A stretch of DNA of 64,000 nucleotides from Micractinium sp. NFX-FRZ (taxonomy: Eukaryota > Chlorophyta > Trebouxiophyceae > Chlorellales > Chlorellaceae): contig JAPTJF010000312.1 in assembly GCA_029339195.1 (NCBI GenBank), forward strand, positions 1-64,000, given 5' to 3'. Below the pieces are notes generated by a model. The model was not told the DNA's origin. It saw only the letters and a program-made list of their open reading frames with translations, and did not search any database. Below, piece by piece: positions 44,464 to 56,733 of this stretch. The position numbers were made by a program, and so were the translations under genes. The first letter of the stretch is position 1. Every line of letters starts with the position of its first letter.

Positions 44464-45433
44464 ATGGCGCCGACGAGGGGCGCTGCAGACCGGGGCTATG
44501 GGGTTGCCTCCTCGTCTCGCTCTCTCGCGCTCCTGGTGCTCTTGACGTTCTATCTGGGCGGTAAGTGCGACATAAGGGTGGCTAGGTGGCTTCACCCCTC
44601 CTGGCTTGATCTTCCTCCGCTTGCTCGATCGCTTCCGCCGATCGCTTCCGCCGCTCCCTTGCCTCTCCAGGCGCCCTTCACGCCTACCGAGCAATCTCAG
44701 TGGAGCGGCATGGGCTGCCGACCGCCGCAGAGGCGCAGCTCCAGGCGGCCGCCTTCCCCGCCGACGCTGCCGCCTGGGTGGCGGCGCGGGGGCTCTGCGC
44801 ACGCCCAGCCCGCCTGCACCTGGTGCTGCTGCCGGTGCAGCCTTCAGTTGGTCATCCGCCATTTGATGCAGCAGTGCTGGCAGAATTGCAGCTGCAGCCC
44901 CTGTTGGCCGCCCTGGTCGGCACGGCGGCAGGGGGCACACCGCTGGTCACCACCAGCCGGCTCCTTTTCGCGCCGCTGCTTCCCTCACAGCACCTGCGTT
45001 GGGATATGGAGCTGCAAGCACACGTGGTGCCCGCTGGCCCCGCCGATGCATGGGCACGGCAGCTGCACCAAGCATCATGGGCACACGCTGCCGGCAGCTT
45101 CGTCGAATCAGAAGAGGCGGCGGCAGCGCCCGTGGTGCTCCTCGTCTACCCGCCACCTCAGCACCAGCCGCTGCTGCTGGAGCGGCCCGACGGCAGCCAC
45201 GGCAGCAGCCTGCAGCCAGAAGAGGGCAGCTTGGTGCTTCTGGCGCCCAGCCAGCAGCCAGCCCAGCCCAGCAACAGCAGCAGCAGTGGGGATCGCGATG
45301 ACGGCAGCAGCAACAGCAGCAGTGGCAGCAGTGGGAGCGGCGATGGCAGGACAACCGGCAGGGGCACGCCTGAGGAGCAGCTGGCTGGTGCCATCCTCAC
45401 ATGGCTGCTGCAGCCTTTAGAAAGCAGCAGCAG

Positions 45434-45473
<40 letters not shown>

Positions 45474-46058
45474 TCGACCAGCGATGCCCCTGTCACCCTG
45501 CACCAGCTACGGCAGCGCCTCGCAGCCGCCTGTGCGGCAGATGCGTCGGCAGGCGTACAGCGGTTTGTGGCCGCAGCAGCTGCTGCTCCCGACCAGCCAG
45601 TGTCGGCGGCCGCGTCCGAGCATGCTGCGCGGGCAGTGGAGCTGCTGCGCCAAGCGGCGGCGGCGGCGGCGGCAGCAGACGTTCAGCAGCAGCAAGGGCG
45701 GGAGCAGCAGGGGCAGCAGCAGGGCGGTGAAGAGGAGGCAGAGGCCACGACAGGCGCTGCCCTGGCTGCTGCCTTGGATGCCTGGGCTGCCGCCTGGGCA
45801 CTGCACAGCGACCCTCACACAGGCGCCCACCCCGCCTTCCCACCTGAGCACTCGTTGGCAGTGCTGCTCCCGCTGGCACTGCCGGTCACGCTGGTGCTGG
45901 CGCAGGCGGTGGGGAGGCAGGCGAAGGGGTGGCGCGCGCGGCGGCGGCAGGGCGCAGGGGGAGCAGCGGCGGCGGCGGTGGCGGCAGCAGCGGGCGCCGC
46001 AGGCGGCGCGGTTGCGGCGGCAGATGTGACAGCAGAGGCGCATGACAAAGACTCTTGA
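44464..46058 (+). CDS. PIGS: GPI transamidase subunit PIG-S-like
   Basis: Probable component of the ER complex that attaches GPI anchors to proteins. Exons: 44464-44560 and 44671-46058; 494 residues. Topology fits PIG-S: an N-terminal membrane segment (RSLALLVLLTFYLGGAL) followed directly by HAYRAISVERHGLP, comparable with the YRA-LPY start of the lumenal domain, and a C-terminal segment FPPEHSLAVLLPLALPVTLV followed by basic residues. The stretch before it, ALDAWAAAWALHSDP, matches the family pattern of small residues and a helix leading to the last membrane span. A mid-domain VVLLVYPPPQHQPLLL also fits. Insertions include a run of Ser (about residues 321-338, AGC-encoded) and Gln/Ala tracts. 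Overall similarity is modest, so the call rests on order of motifs and topology. Confidence 0.62.
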
Positions 46059-46732
46059 CCCCTCTGCATGTTGGCTTGCCTCTTCCTGCATGTTTCTTAC
46101 GTAAGACCGTGCAAATTGTCACTCACAACTTGAGGCAGCCGGCTTGATGTTTGGTCACGGCCCACAAGGGAGGCGGGCGGGCACTGGCAGGGTGGGCACT
46201 GGCGTTTAACCTGCGTGCCTGCACCCCTGCTGCCAGCGAAGTGCCGCTTCCTGGCTGGAACCTCGTTCCTGCGCCCCTGCTGGCTCTGTGGATCTGAACT
46301 GTTGTGTGTTTCATAGTACCAGTCTGCGCTGCCGATGTGTTGCTGCCAGCTGCAGCCTGCCCCTGTGCCTTGGGCTGCTTCTTGGCGGCCTCCTTGCCAG
46401 GCTTGTTGGGCCTGCTCCGTCCCCGCCACCCCCATCAGCTCACGGGCGGCAGCGCTGGATGCACACGGCTTGCAGCCTGCCTGCTGCCAGCTGGTGTGAG
46501 TGCCACCAAGTGGCCTGCCTCTGAGTCACGTGGTACTGTTGAACCAACAGGCAGTGTGGGCTGTTTACAGGCAGTGGAGCGGCAGGCAAGGCAGCATGCG
46601 AGGCCCCAACACAGGTCAGGGGCACCACTCACGCCGGGCTGCTCCACCCACTCTCCCAAATAGCTCTTGCCCTGGCAGCATCCGCGTGCCCGCCAGCGCA
46701 CACCTGCTGCTGGGCTGCACGGCAGCAGCCAG
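46059..46732. other. Convergent intergenic region
   Basis: About 670 bases between the stops of the PIG-S-like gene (+) and the XRN gene (-). No exon is supported. TTACA at 46565-46569 is a TGTAA signal for the minus-strand gene. Confidence 0.6.
46565..46569 (-). terminator. Poly(A) signal TGTAA, XRN gene
   Basis: TGTAA on the minus strand, 164 bases after the XRN stop codon. Confidence 0.55.
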
Positions 46733-49700
46733 CTAGAAGGCGCGCAGCAGGCGCAGCCCCCCCAGCAGCCGAGCGCAGCCCTGCAGCAGCGTGGCGCGCA
46801 CCGCCGCCGCGGGTACCTGTGCCCGCACTGCCAAGCCTCTGCCGCTGCCGCCGCCGCCGCTGCTGCTGCTGCTGCCCATGCTGAGCGTGTGCAGCTGCGA
46901 CCGCTGCCCCTGCTGCAGCACCGAGGCAGCAGAGCCTCCCGCCAGGTGCGGCCGGTGCGAGAGGCTGCGGCTGCCGCCCAGGGCCGCCGCCCGGCCCGCC
47001 CCGTGCTGCGCCTGCTGCTCGCCGGCGTGCCCCCACCGCATGAGCTGGCAGTGGGCGGGCACGATGGCGGGGCGCACGCTGCTGCTGTCGGTGGCGCGCT
47101 GGCTGAAGGTCTGCTGCATGTAGGGGCGCAGGGGCAGCACGTCCCGCTCCACCCGCCAGTTCATGCGGCGGATGAACATTGGGTCTGCCGGGCAGGGGAG
47201 GGGAGGGGAGGAGAGGAGAGACGGGATGAGAGGTCAGCAGAGAAAGAGGGCGGACGGGGTGTGCAGCCGCAGGGTGGGGTTCAGAACCGCACACGTGAGG
47301 CGGGGTTGTGGTGAAGGGTGCCGTGCTGAGGCGGGAGTGCACTACACAGCGGGCAGCCAGTGTGCAGGGCAGCTAGTACCAGGGTTGTGGGGGCCACCAC
47401 ACATGCTCGCCGTCCAATGCGACCGCTAGCCACGGCTGCGGGTTTGCGGCCGTAGCGCAGTGCCGCTGGCTTCGAGCACCACTCCTCCTCGCTTCCCCTA
47501 TACACACACCCACGCACCTGCCACCCGTGGGTACGCCGCTGCAAACTTCACCAAGTCTGACACCCACGGCTGCATGCGCCTCCGCCGCAGCTGCTCCTGC
47601 GGCTGCTCCTGCACGCCGCGCGCCGCCGGCGCCGCCGGCACGCCGCCGCCTTCCTCTGCAACAGCCCCCGGGCCGGGGCCAGCGGCTGCCCCGACAAGCG
47701 CCGGGCGCACATCACGCTCCTGCCCCTCCTCCTGCTGCTCCTGCTGCCCCTGCCGCGGCCGCTGCTGCTGCTGGTTTGGCTGCCCCGGCGGCGCGCGCGT
47801 GAACACGAATTCGCGGCCAAACTGCGCCAGCTTGCGCTCCTGCTGGGGGTAGGCCTCCATAGGTACAGACGCCACCGCAGCCTCCAGCAGCTCGGTTGGG
47901 AAGGGCTTGTAGGGGTGCGCATCAATCAGGTGCTCCTGGTACCTGCGCCAAGGCGGGTGGGTGAGGTGGGGTGTGAGGGGGAGGAGGCAGAGGAGGCGGC
48001 AATTGGGACGAGGAGAGGTGGAGGGGTGGGGAGGTGGCGGGGTGCAAAGGATGGGGCGGGGCAGCGACAGGCAGGCAAGGCAGGCGGCTGGCAGAGGCCG
48101 GCGAGAGCAAGGGAGGGCTGTGCATGGAAACGGGGTACTGCATGGGTTTTGCCATACAACGTATCATTGAGATCGAACCTTTGACCCTAAGGCAGACAGG
48201 GACTGACCCTGTCCGGCTGTGCATGCAGCTCCTCCACGGCCACTGCTTTGCTTGGTTTCTCATTTCCCCCGCAGCCTCCCTCCCCCTGTCCCCTCCCCTT
48301 CCCCGCCCAAACCCAGCTCCCCCACCCCCTCCAGCGTGACGGCACCGACAAGAGCCCTTCTTCATGCCGTCCCAAAACTGGGCCCTGCCCCGGCAAACCA
48401 CCCCTGCCCCCACGGGAGCCATCTGTTGTGGTCTCATCCTGCAAACCCCTCCCGCCACCCAGCTTCTTATCTAGCCTCTCAAACCCCTCCCACCGCCCAG
48501 CTTTTCCATTTCAGCCTCCCGCCCTGCCTTCCCAGCTGTTCCTGCCCACTCCCACTGTGAAGCGCCTCACCTGCGGGACAGCGCCGACATGAGCACCTTG
48601 AGGCGGGACACCTCTGTGTCCAGCCGCTCCACCTCCGCCTCAACCAGCTCCAGAGCCTGGGGGGGGGGAGAAGAGGGGGAACGGGGGGAGCAGGGTTGAT
48701 GGGCGATGTGGTTGTTCTGCAGACGCCCCCGATCACTGGGAATGTCCTGGATTTGGGGGGACGATGGCGAGCGGCGCAAGAGGGGGGAAAGGGGGCAGAT
48801 GGGGTGGCGGGCGGGCGGGCGGGCATCGGGAGCCAATCAAGGGGGCCAACTACAACAGGGCCGCCTCCAACCGACACCCGCGCAAGCACGTGGCACGCCA
48901 CGTCGCACCAGGGTTCTCACCCGTGCCGCGCTCGCCCGCCCCGCCAGCGCCTCCTGGGCCAGCTCGTTCAGCTGCAGCTGAGCTGTCGCCAGCTCAGCAC
49001 GCGCGCCGTCCAGCTCGCGCCCCACTGCAGGCAGGGGGGAGGGGGGGAGTTAGGATCACGGGGGTCGAGTTTGGGCCGGGTGGAGCATCCAGCATTCAAC
49101 AGTCAGCATCCAGGGCTGCAGGACCAGACGACGAGCAGCAGGCAAGCAACGTGGGCAGGAAGAGCAAGCAGCAAGGGGAGAGGGCAGCAGGGCTACGCAC
49201 GCAGGCACAAACAACAGCCACTGCAATGGCAGCTGAGCAGCGCCGGCAGCCTTTGGGCAGCCTTTGGATGGCCGAACAGAGCGCAGTCAGGCAGCGTGGC
49301 AGCATTGTGAGGAGCAGCAGCAGCAGCAGCAGCAGCGGCGGCAGCGGCAGCAGCAGCAGGAGCAGGAGCAGCAGGAGCGGCAGCGGCAGCAGCAGCGGCA
49401 GCAGCAGCGGCAGCAGCACTCACTGCTGCCTTGCTGAATGCCCAGCTGCGTGCAGTCGTCGCAGGTGGCGTAGATTTCGTCCAGCGCTCCCCCCTCATCC
49501 ATCAGGTGCTGCAGCGCCGTGGCTGCAGAGGGCAGAGGGACACCCAAAGGGAGCTCAGGAGCAGGGGAGCAGTGCAGTACGGGGTGTGTGTGCTGCGGGT
49601 ACAAAAGTCCAGCTGTCGCCCGCTGAAGCGGACAGTGGGGCTCGGCCAAGCGACCAGTACACGAGCAATGCATGCTGCACGCTGCCCCAGCCAGACTTGT

Positions 49701-52700
49701 GGCCCCAGCCAACCCGGGGCTGCGCCCCCCACCTACCCACCCACCCACCCACCGGCGTGCATGCGCCCGTCGCGCGGCAGCAGCGCCATAGCGCACGCAG
49801 CAGGCACCAGCGGCTGCGTCGACCGCCAGTCGCGCAGCGGCCTCCGGTCCGCCGGCGCCGCCTCCCCTGCGCCCTCCTCATCCCCTTGCTGCCGCTGCTG
49901 TTGCTGCAACCCTTCCGCCCGCCGCCGCTGCTGCTGCTGCTGCTGCTCGCTGCCCCCGCCACTGGCGCTGCTGCTGCTGGCGCTGCCGGCAGCCACCACC
50001 CGGCCGTGCCGTGCACGCTTGGCTAGCGCCTCCAACAGCTCGCCGAAGGAGGGGGCTGCCAGGTCGTAGGCGAACCGGTAGTCGCGCACACCGCCGCTGC
50101 AGTACATCTGAAGCACCCACTCGAGGCCCTGCGGGGCGGGGCGGGCAGGGGGCGGGGCGCGGCGGGGCAAGGGTGAGGAACAGGCGCACGAGGCGGAAAG
50201 GCGGCATAAATAAAGAGCAGGCGCCCGCATGATGGGATGGATACATGTCAGGCCGCAGAGCAGAGCGCCGGGCGCATCGCCCACCCAACGATTTCACATT
50301 AGCTTCTCCCTGCCCTGACCTGTGCACGAGCCCTGCTGACGGCGCCAAGCCAAGCCAAGCCGTCAACCCTACAACCCAGCCCCTTACCTTGCCGTCTCTT
50401 CCCCTGACCTGCCCCCCTCCCCCCTCCCAGGGTCAAAGGTTTGCCCCAACCCACCTGCAGATAGTCGTCAGGCTGCGGCTCCATCCCTCTGAGGGCCACC
50501 CCCGGGCGGGTGCGCCGCTTGGAGGCCGGCGTCGGCTTCCGGTCTGCTGCTGCCGCCGCCGCCGCCAGGCCCTCCTCCCCCCACACCGCCAGATCCTCGG
50601 GGGCCCCGCCGTCTATGCTGCCGCCGCTGCTGCTGAGGCTGCCGCCGCTGCCCATGCTGAGGCTGCTGAGGGCGCCGTGGTCAGCGCCACCTGGCATGCC
50701 CTGGGCGCCCGGCCCGCCCTCCAGGATCACATACCGCTGGCGGTGGTACTCTGCCAGCAGGGCGGTGAGGAAGGGGTAGTTCAGCGTGATGCCTGGGCAG
50801 TCTCGGCCAACGGTGGCGTTGCCGAAGGCGCCGGTGCCGCCGCACCCGCAGCTACGCACGACCAGCTGCTGGCCGGCCCACTCGCCCTGCTGGCGCAGGC
50901 CGCAGTACAGGTCCCACACCCCCGGCCGGTGCTTGTTGCTCAGCTGCATGCCCTGCACGACAGCAGCGGTGGGGGGCGGGCGGAAGGCGGGGGGCGGGGT
51001 GGGCACGAGGCAGCCTGGCAGAGAGGTCTGAGCCAAGCAAAGCATGCATGCCAGGCAGAGCACGCATGCCAAGCAGAGCACGCATGCCAAGCAGAGCACG
51101 CATGCCAAGCAAGGCACGCATGCCAAGCAAAGCACGAATGCCAGGCAAGGCACGCATGCCAAGCAAAGCACGAATGCCAGGCAAGGCACGCATGCCACCC
51201 CACCATCCCCCACAAGGGGCACACAGCAGGACGCCCAACCTCAATCAGAGGCCCACCTGACCCCATCCCACACCACATGTACCATGCAGCGCACGGCACG
51301 GCACAACACGGCACGGCACACCACATGTGCCATACAGAGAACCACACGGCACGGCATGGCACGGAACGGCACGGCACAGCACAGCGCAGCACGTGCACAG
51401 CACATGCAGGCCCCCACCTGTATTGCGGGCAGGTAGTCGTTGCCGCTGGCCATGGTGGACAGCAGCATCAAGTCCAGAGCCAGCGACGTCATCTCCTGCT
51501 GCCCATCCCCAATGCCCGCCAGGTGCTGCTCCCGCCACAGCCGCTCCGCCTGGTCACGGCTGAAGGCCAGCATGGGAGCCGCCGGCGGCTCGTCTGCCTG
51601 CGCTGCCAGCGCTGCCACGGCAGCCAGGGCGGGCAGGCGGCGCAGGTCGGCGGGCGCCCCGAGGCGGGCCGCCCCGCCTGCAGCCACGCCCCCACCCTTG
51701 ATGTCATCAGAGTCAGAATCTGAGGATTCATCTGCCTCGCTGCCGCTGTCCTCATCGTCGGAGGATGAGCTGGCGCCACCTAGTGCCACTTCGGCAGGCG
51801 CTGCCGCCGCCGCCGCGCCCGCAGCGGCCCGAGGAGGCAGGCCAGCCCCTGGACGCCCGCCCGAGCCCCTGCCGTCCCTGCCGTATTGCTGCTGGAGCTG
51901 GCGCCGGCGTTTGCGCTGGTCACGAGGGATGGAGCCGGTCTCCAGAGCATCGCTCATGATGTACACCCCTCGCTGCACGGCAGGGCAGGGGGGAGGGGCG
52001 GGAGGAGGTTGCCAGTATGGCGAGGCAGGCGAGGCAGGCCAGGCAGGCCAGGCAAGAATGCCTGCCCAGCACAAGCGGGATAGACCCCAGATACAGCAGC
52101 GCTCACCAGTCCCACCCACCAAACTAAACCAGCCGGGCCAAAGCCCAAGGAGCGCAGCCGGCCCTTCCGATAGTGCAATCAGCTGCAAGTGAGGGTCGCA
52201 GCCTGGACACCAACCGCAGCCCCCCCTGCCCCTCTCTCCACTCGCAGCACAGCACCCTGCCCCGCCGTCAACTGCCCACAGTTCCCTCTTTCATCGGCCC
52301 TCCACCTGCCTTTGCCCAGCAGACACCCTGCCCCGCCACCATCTCCACAGCCCCATCAACACTCTTGTCTTCTGTTGCCTCGCCCACGGCCCCGCCACGG
52401 CACCTGCCCCGCCACCATCTCAACGGCCCTCCACTCTTCTGTTCATTTGGCACACACCACGGCCCCAGCACCGCCACCGCATCCCCACCACCGCACCTGC
52501 CCCGCCACCAGCGCCATGAGCAGCAGATCTGAGTCGGCACCCAGCACCAGGTGCGTCTCCTCCTGCCGCCGCCGCTCCCGCTCCGCCCAGCCGCCGCCGC
52601 CAGCGCCGCCGTCGCTGGTGCTGCTGCTGCCGCTGCCGCTGCTGTGGTCACCGCTGCCAGCTGGCGCCGCCTGCTCCTCCTCTGGGTCGGCGTCGGGGTG

Positions 52701-54078
52701 CAGCAGGCGGGACAGGATTTTGAGCTCCCCCTCGCCCTTCACTGTGGAGTCGGACATCTCAAACCTGCAGGCATGAGGTGGGGGGTGAGGAGATGAGATC
52801 GAAGTACATTGTGGAGATGAGAATTGCAGTACTATGATGGGCATTTCCACAAGCCAAAGAGGCTGCCAACAACGGGTCCCCGCATCTCGGCTCTCGGGCA
52901 CAACCAGCACACCCAGCCTGACATCCCCAGCACAGCATCGCTACGCCCATGCAGTACACCCGCCCACCCTCCCCCACACCACCATCCCCCGCGACTCAAC
53001 CGCCCGGTGCATGCATGCCCATGCACTGCACCTCCTTGCCCCACCCCACCCACGCACACACCTGAGGTGGGCGGTGGCCGGGTCTGCCAGCTTCTTGCAG
53101 ATGTAGGCCGCCAGCGAGGCGTGCACCTCCAGCATGAGCCGCGTGCCGGTGGTCAGCGCCAGCGTGGACAGCTCCGGGTTGGGGGGCCTGAAGCCGCCCT
53201 GCAGAGCCAGCGCATCCACTGTGGACGACCACGCCTGCTGGCTGCTGCCCGCGGTGAGGCCGCTGGGCAGCGGGCCGCCACCCGCGGCGGCAGCGGCGCC
53301 CGCTGCTGCCGACTCAGCAGCGGCAGCCGCGCTGCGCTGCGACCGCTCCACCTCCCGCCGCCGCCGCCGCCTGCAGCGCGGAGAGATGGGCAGGAGTGAG
53401 GCTGGCGGATGCTGGCAAGCCTGCCTGCCAGCTGGCTTGGCTGCCTGGTTTGGGTTTGGCTGCTTGCCTGGCGCGCATGGCCACTGCAGTATTCAATATA
53501 CATCCTCTCTGAAACGGGCAGGCAGCAATGCCTCCCAACGAACCAAACCGCCCAACCCTTGAGCTCTTCTGTAGTACGGCGAGGCAGCAGCCCATGCCCC
53601 AGCAGCACACATCTCCTCCCCCGCGGCACCAACCAGCTGCGGCGTGCATGCACTCGTGGGAGGCAGCATGCACCACCTCCTGCCCGCCTCACCGCTGCTC
53701 GAGCAACTTGGCCAGCGGTGCCGGCCCGTCCATTGCCAGCACCACCCGCTGCTGCGGCTGTGCCATTGCCAGGATCTCATCCAGGCGGCGGTGCAGCAGG
53801 TAGTGGAAGTAGGGTTTGGTGCGGGCTGCAGGGAGGGGGCAGGGGGCAGCAGAGTTGTTTGGCCTGGCAGGCAGCCTGCCGCCGCCGCCGCCGCTGCCGC
53901 CGCCATGGCACCGCCGGCAACACATGCATACCGCCGGCGCCTCACCCCGGCGTATGACTTGATGCAGGGTGCTGGACATGTCGATATAGACGTGGTCGAA
54001 GGCCATGCCTGGCGGCAGCGGAACGAAGGCCTCTGGGTAGCGCCGCCGCAGCCATGTCTGCAATCCAGGGACGCCCAT
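46733..54078 (-). CDS. XRN: XRN-family 5'-3' exoribonuclease
   Basis: Processive 5'-3' RNA exonuclease. Exons: 54078-53946, 53825-53693, 53370-53062, 52764-52497, 51972-51418, 50952-50455, 50128-49753, 49522-49424, 49024-48921, 48656-48571, 47942-47518, 47184-46733; 1145 residues. The start [18 protein letters not shown] is the XRN N-terminus. Acidic metal-site motifs follow in order: [27 protein letters not shown] plus an Arg run, [27 protein letters not shown] (from residue 195), LGADSDLLL (from 266) and ASGNDYLP (458). [19 protein letters not shown] and HPYKPFP mark the conserved second half. Family positions are altered in places (DMSSTLH for DMNGIIH). Low-complexity inserts (acidic DSDSDD near the middle, Gln and Ser/Gly tracts) separate motifs. 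It could serve nuclear or cytoplasmic decay; no clear targeting signal is seen. SEC11 is divergent, 417 bases away. Confidence 0.92.
51037..51200. repeat. 18-bp minisatellite in an XRN intron
   Basis: About nine imperfect copies of GCCAAGCAGAGCACGCAT in direct orientation with A/G variants. It is followed by an ACGGC/GGCAC pentamer-like tract (about 51285-51385). The repeats are contiguous with no spacers. Confidence 0.92.
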
Positions 54079-54495
54079 TCCGATGGCCTACGCAATGTCA
54101 CGCCTAAAACGAATATGGGGCGAGCGCTGGAATCGAGAGGTAAAATGTAGGGCCGCTTTCTTAAGGCGCTCGCCCATAACAGCGCCCTCTCCGTCACCGC
54201 ATCCTCGCCTGATCTACGATCGAAAGATAGGAAGACCAGCAGTGGGCGTTCAGCCTCAGCAGGCAGTGTGCTCCCCTCGGCCAGGGGCCGATCGCAGGCA
54301 CGTGAAGACAAAGGAGTGGTGCCGAGGCAGCGAGAAGAGCGCAGGGAGCGCGATCGTGGCAGGCCAGCACCGTTTAGTGCTCTGCAGGCAAGGGACCGCA
54401 GGCGGTGCCGTCGGGCGGTGGCGGCGCGCAGGCCAAATTGCTTACGCACCAGGCCGGCCTGCCTTTTTCATTGATTGGCCTCCCCCTTTGCAGCC
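54079..54495. promoter_or_regulatory. Divergent promoter region, XRN / SEC11
   Basis: 417 bases between the two ATGs. TTTTTCATTGATTGG at about 54464-54478, just before the SEC11 start, contains an inverted CCAAT box (ATTGG). No clear TATA box is seen for either gene. Confidence 0.45.
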
Positions 54496-56419
54496 ATGGA
54501 GATCTTCGGCGATCTAGCCAGGATGAACGTGCGGCAGTTCCTGATGCAGGCCATCAACCTGGGTGCGCCCCCGCCGCCGCCGCTTGGTGCCCGCTGCTTC
54601 GCCAGATGCTGCGCACCCTGCAAGCCCAGGCAATGGGCAACATAAACCAGCCAGACAGCCAGACAGCCTGGTCAGCTGACCAGCAGATGACCTGATGAGC
54701 TGCGCGCTCATATCAATCAGCAATGGCTCATGTTTCTGGCTGCAGGCATGATCATGACGAGCGCTCTCATGATTTGGAAGAGCCTCATCCTGGGCACCGG
54801 CAGCGAGTCGCCGGTGCGCCCCCCTGCCTGCCTCTGCTGTGCTGGCGCTGCCTGCCTATGCCACGCGTCCCTCCCTTGCTGCCACCTCTGTGTGCTGCCC
54901 GCTGCCGCCGCCAGTGCTGTTGCCAATGCCTGCCTGGCAGCAGGCACCGGCACCTGTGGGTGGCAGCCGTGCAGCCAAGAGCGGCATCAGGGCAAAGCAG
55001 CAGCAGCAGGAGCGGCGCCATGGCAACAGCAGCAGGAGCGGCGCCACAGCAACAGCAGCAGGAGTACCTCGTGGCAACATCAACGCCCGAGGCCAACAGC
55101 TCACTTGTTGCTGCAGCTGCTTCTGCCGAACCCGCCTGCCAGCTCATGCAAGTAAGCCTTGCTCGCTATTGGCTTGCCCTGCGCCTCATTTCAGCGCTCC
55201 CGCCTGTGCCTCCGCGCCTGCCTGCAGGTGGTGGTGGTGCTCAGCGGCAGCATGGAGCCTGGCTTCTACCGCGGCGACATCCTGTTCCTCTACCAGCCCA
55301 AGGCCCCGCCGCAGACGGGCGACATCAGTGAGGGGGCGCTAGGGGGGAGCTGGGCGATGTGCATGGCTGTCTGCCCTTGCTCTTGCTGCTGGTCTGCACA
55401 GGCCGGAGACACCAGCGGTGGTGCCAGTGCTGCTGCTGCTGCTGCTGCTGCTGCCCATCTTTAGATGGTCACCACGTGCACACCACAGGCAGAGTGCTTC
55501 CGCAAGTGGCGGGCGGCGGACATGGGGACGTGCTGGTGGAATGTCCGGGGCTGTGCACGCTTGCGTGCCTCCCCTCCCCTCCCTCCCTCCCTTGCAGCCG
55601 CCTTGACCACCAGCAGGCGTGAGTTCCCTGCACTCACCAAGGTTCCAAGCTCACCCACACATCCTGCCCCTCCTTTGCCTCCCTCCCTCTCTACCCGCAG
55701 TCGTGTTCAACACCAACGGGCGTGAGATCCCCATTGTGCACCGCATCATAAAGGTGCACGAGCGCGCCTCCAACTCCAGCAACCTAGACATACTCACAAA
55801 GGTGTGTGTGTTGGGGGGGGGCCCGGGGGACGGCTGGGCAAGGCTGAGCAGAGGGCGGGCTGCAGCGCCCAGGGCAGCCGGGCACCGTTTCCCTGAATGT
55901 AGGACTTGCCATTGCGGCAGCCGCCGGTGTGACCCGCAATCATGACTGACTACCCGCCTGCCTGCCTGCCTGCCGCAGGGCGACAACAACTGGGGCGACG
56001 ACCGCAGCCTGTACCCCAAGGGGCAGCTCTGGCTCAACAGGGGGCACATCATGGGCAAAGTGGTCGGGTGAGCGGGCGTGGGGTGCCATTTGTGGCGGGC
56101 TGGAACAGGGGCAGACCGGCACGAGCTGGGGTGGGGTCAGCCTGAGACACAGGCAGGGCCTATGGAGAAGCCTCTGCCAGCTGCATGGATCGTGACCCTC
56201 TGTGCATCCCTCTCCTGTCACTGTTTCCCGCACCCCCCCTCTCCCGCTGCGGTGAACACAACACAGACGCTCCCAACCCGCTCCACTTCCTCCCCACGCC
56301 CTCGCAGCTTCCTGCCCCACATCGGGCGCGTGACGATCATCATGAATGATTACCCCTGGTTCAAGTACGCACTCATCGCGGCACTGGGCGTGGTGGTGCT
56401 CACGAGTAAGGACGGCTGA
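54496..56419 (+). CDS. SEC11: Signal peptidase complex catalytic subunit SEC11
   Basis: ER membrane serine protease that removes signal peptides. Exons: 54496-54562, 54746-54813, 55228-55327, 55701-55801, 55979-56067, 56308-56419; 178 residues, the normal size for SEC11. A short cytosolic N-terminus (MEIFGDLARMNVRQFLMQAIN) and membrane segment GMIMTSALMIWKSLIL precede box VVVVLSGSMEPGFYRGDILF with catalytic Ser53. VVFNTNGREIPIVHRIIKVH gives His92, and GDNNWGDDRSLYP gives the Asp pair at 119-120. VGFLPHIGRVTIIMNDYP and a final hydrophobic segment ALIAALGVVVL complete the family pattern. TGTAA lies 137 bases after the stop. The third intron contains ghosts of both flanking exon ends. Confidence 0.95.
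55399..55428 (+). repeat. Exon ghost I: copy of SEC11 exon 3 end and donor
   Basis: CAGGCCGGAGACACCAGCGG aligns with CAGACGGGCGACATCAGTGA (55312-55331), the last bases of exon 3 and its donor. Similarity continues a few bases further into GGTGGTGCC / GGGGGCGC. Confidence 0.6.
55590..55645 (+). repeat. Exon ghost J: copy of SEC11 exon 4 start with acceptor
   Basis: CCCTTGCAG followed by about 50 bases resembles the acceptor and start of exon 55701-55801. The best block is CCAGCAGGCGTGAGTTCCC against CCAACGGGCGTGAGATCCCC. It carries substitutions and a deletion and is frame-shifted. Confidence 0.6.
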
Positions 56420-56555
56420 GCCTGGCCCCACAGCAGCAGTGCAGCAGCGGCACCCAGCTTCTGTACCGCCGGCGGCGCTGGCGAGGAGGGGTGCGAAGTT
56501 GCGGCACTGCACACCCCACTGTAGCTCTGTTGACCTGCTGATTATTTCATACTAC

Positions 56556-56560
56556 TGTAA
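56556..56560 (+). terminator. Poly(A) signal TGTAA, SEC11
   Basis: TGTAA in an AT-richer stretch (CATACTACTGTAAACTCG), 137 bases after the SEC11 stop and 174 bases before the ATG of the next gene on the same strand. Confidence 0.7.
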
Positions 56561-56733
56561 ACTCGCAAGCATATCTCGTGTGATCCAGGCACAGCGCTGT
56601 AGGTCTGAATGTCCGGGGCGCGACGGCAGCCCGCCTGCCACGCGAGCGCCCAGGTGGCGGCAGGGGAGTGCGGGAGCTGGATGCGGGCCTGCTGGACCCG
56701 AACGCCATATTGAAATTTGACTGACGCACCACC

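Noticed and set aside
48148..48200. tRNA-like T-loop (TTCGATC on the minus strand)
   Set aside because: The flanking bases do not pair as a T stem and no matching acceptor, D or anticodon arms are found.
48331..48365. Possible exon ghost of XRN exon 10 in the following intron
   Set aside because: About 18 of 25 bases resemble the exon end, too weak by eye in GC-rich sequence to list.
51037..51200. CRISPR-like array
   Set aside because: Units are contiguous 18-mers without spacers, in an intron of a eukaryotic gene.
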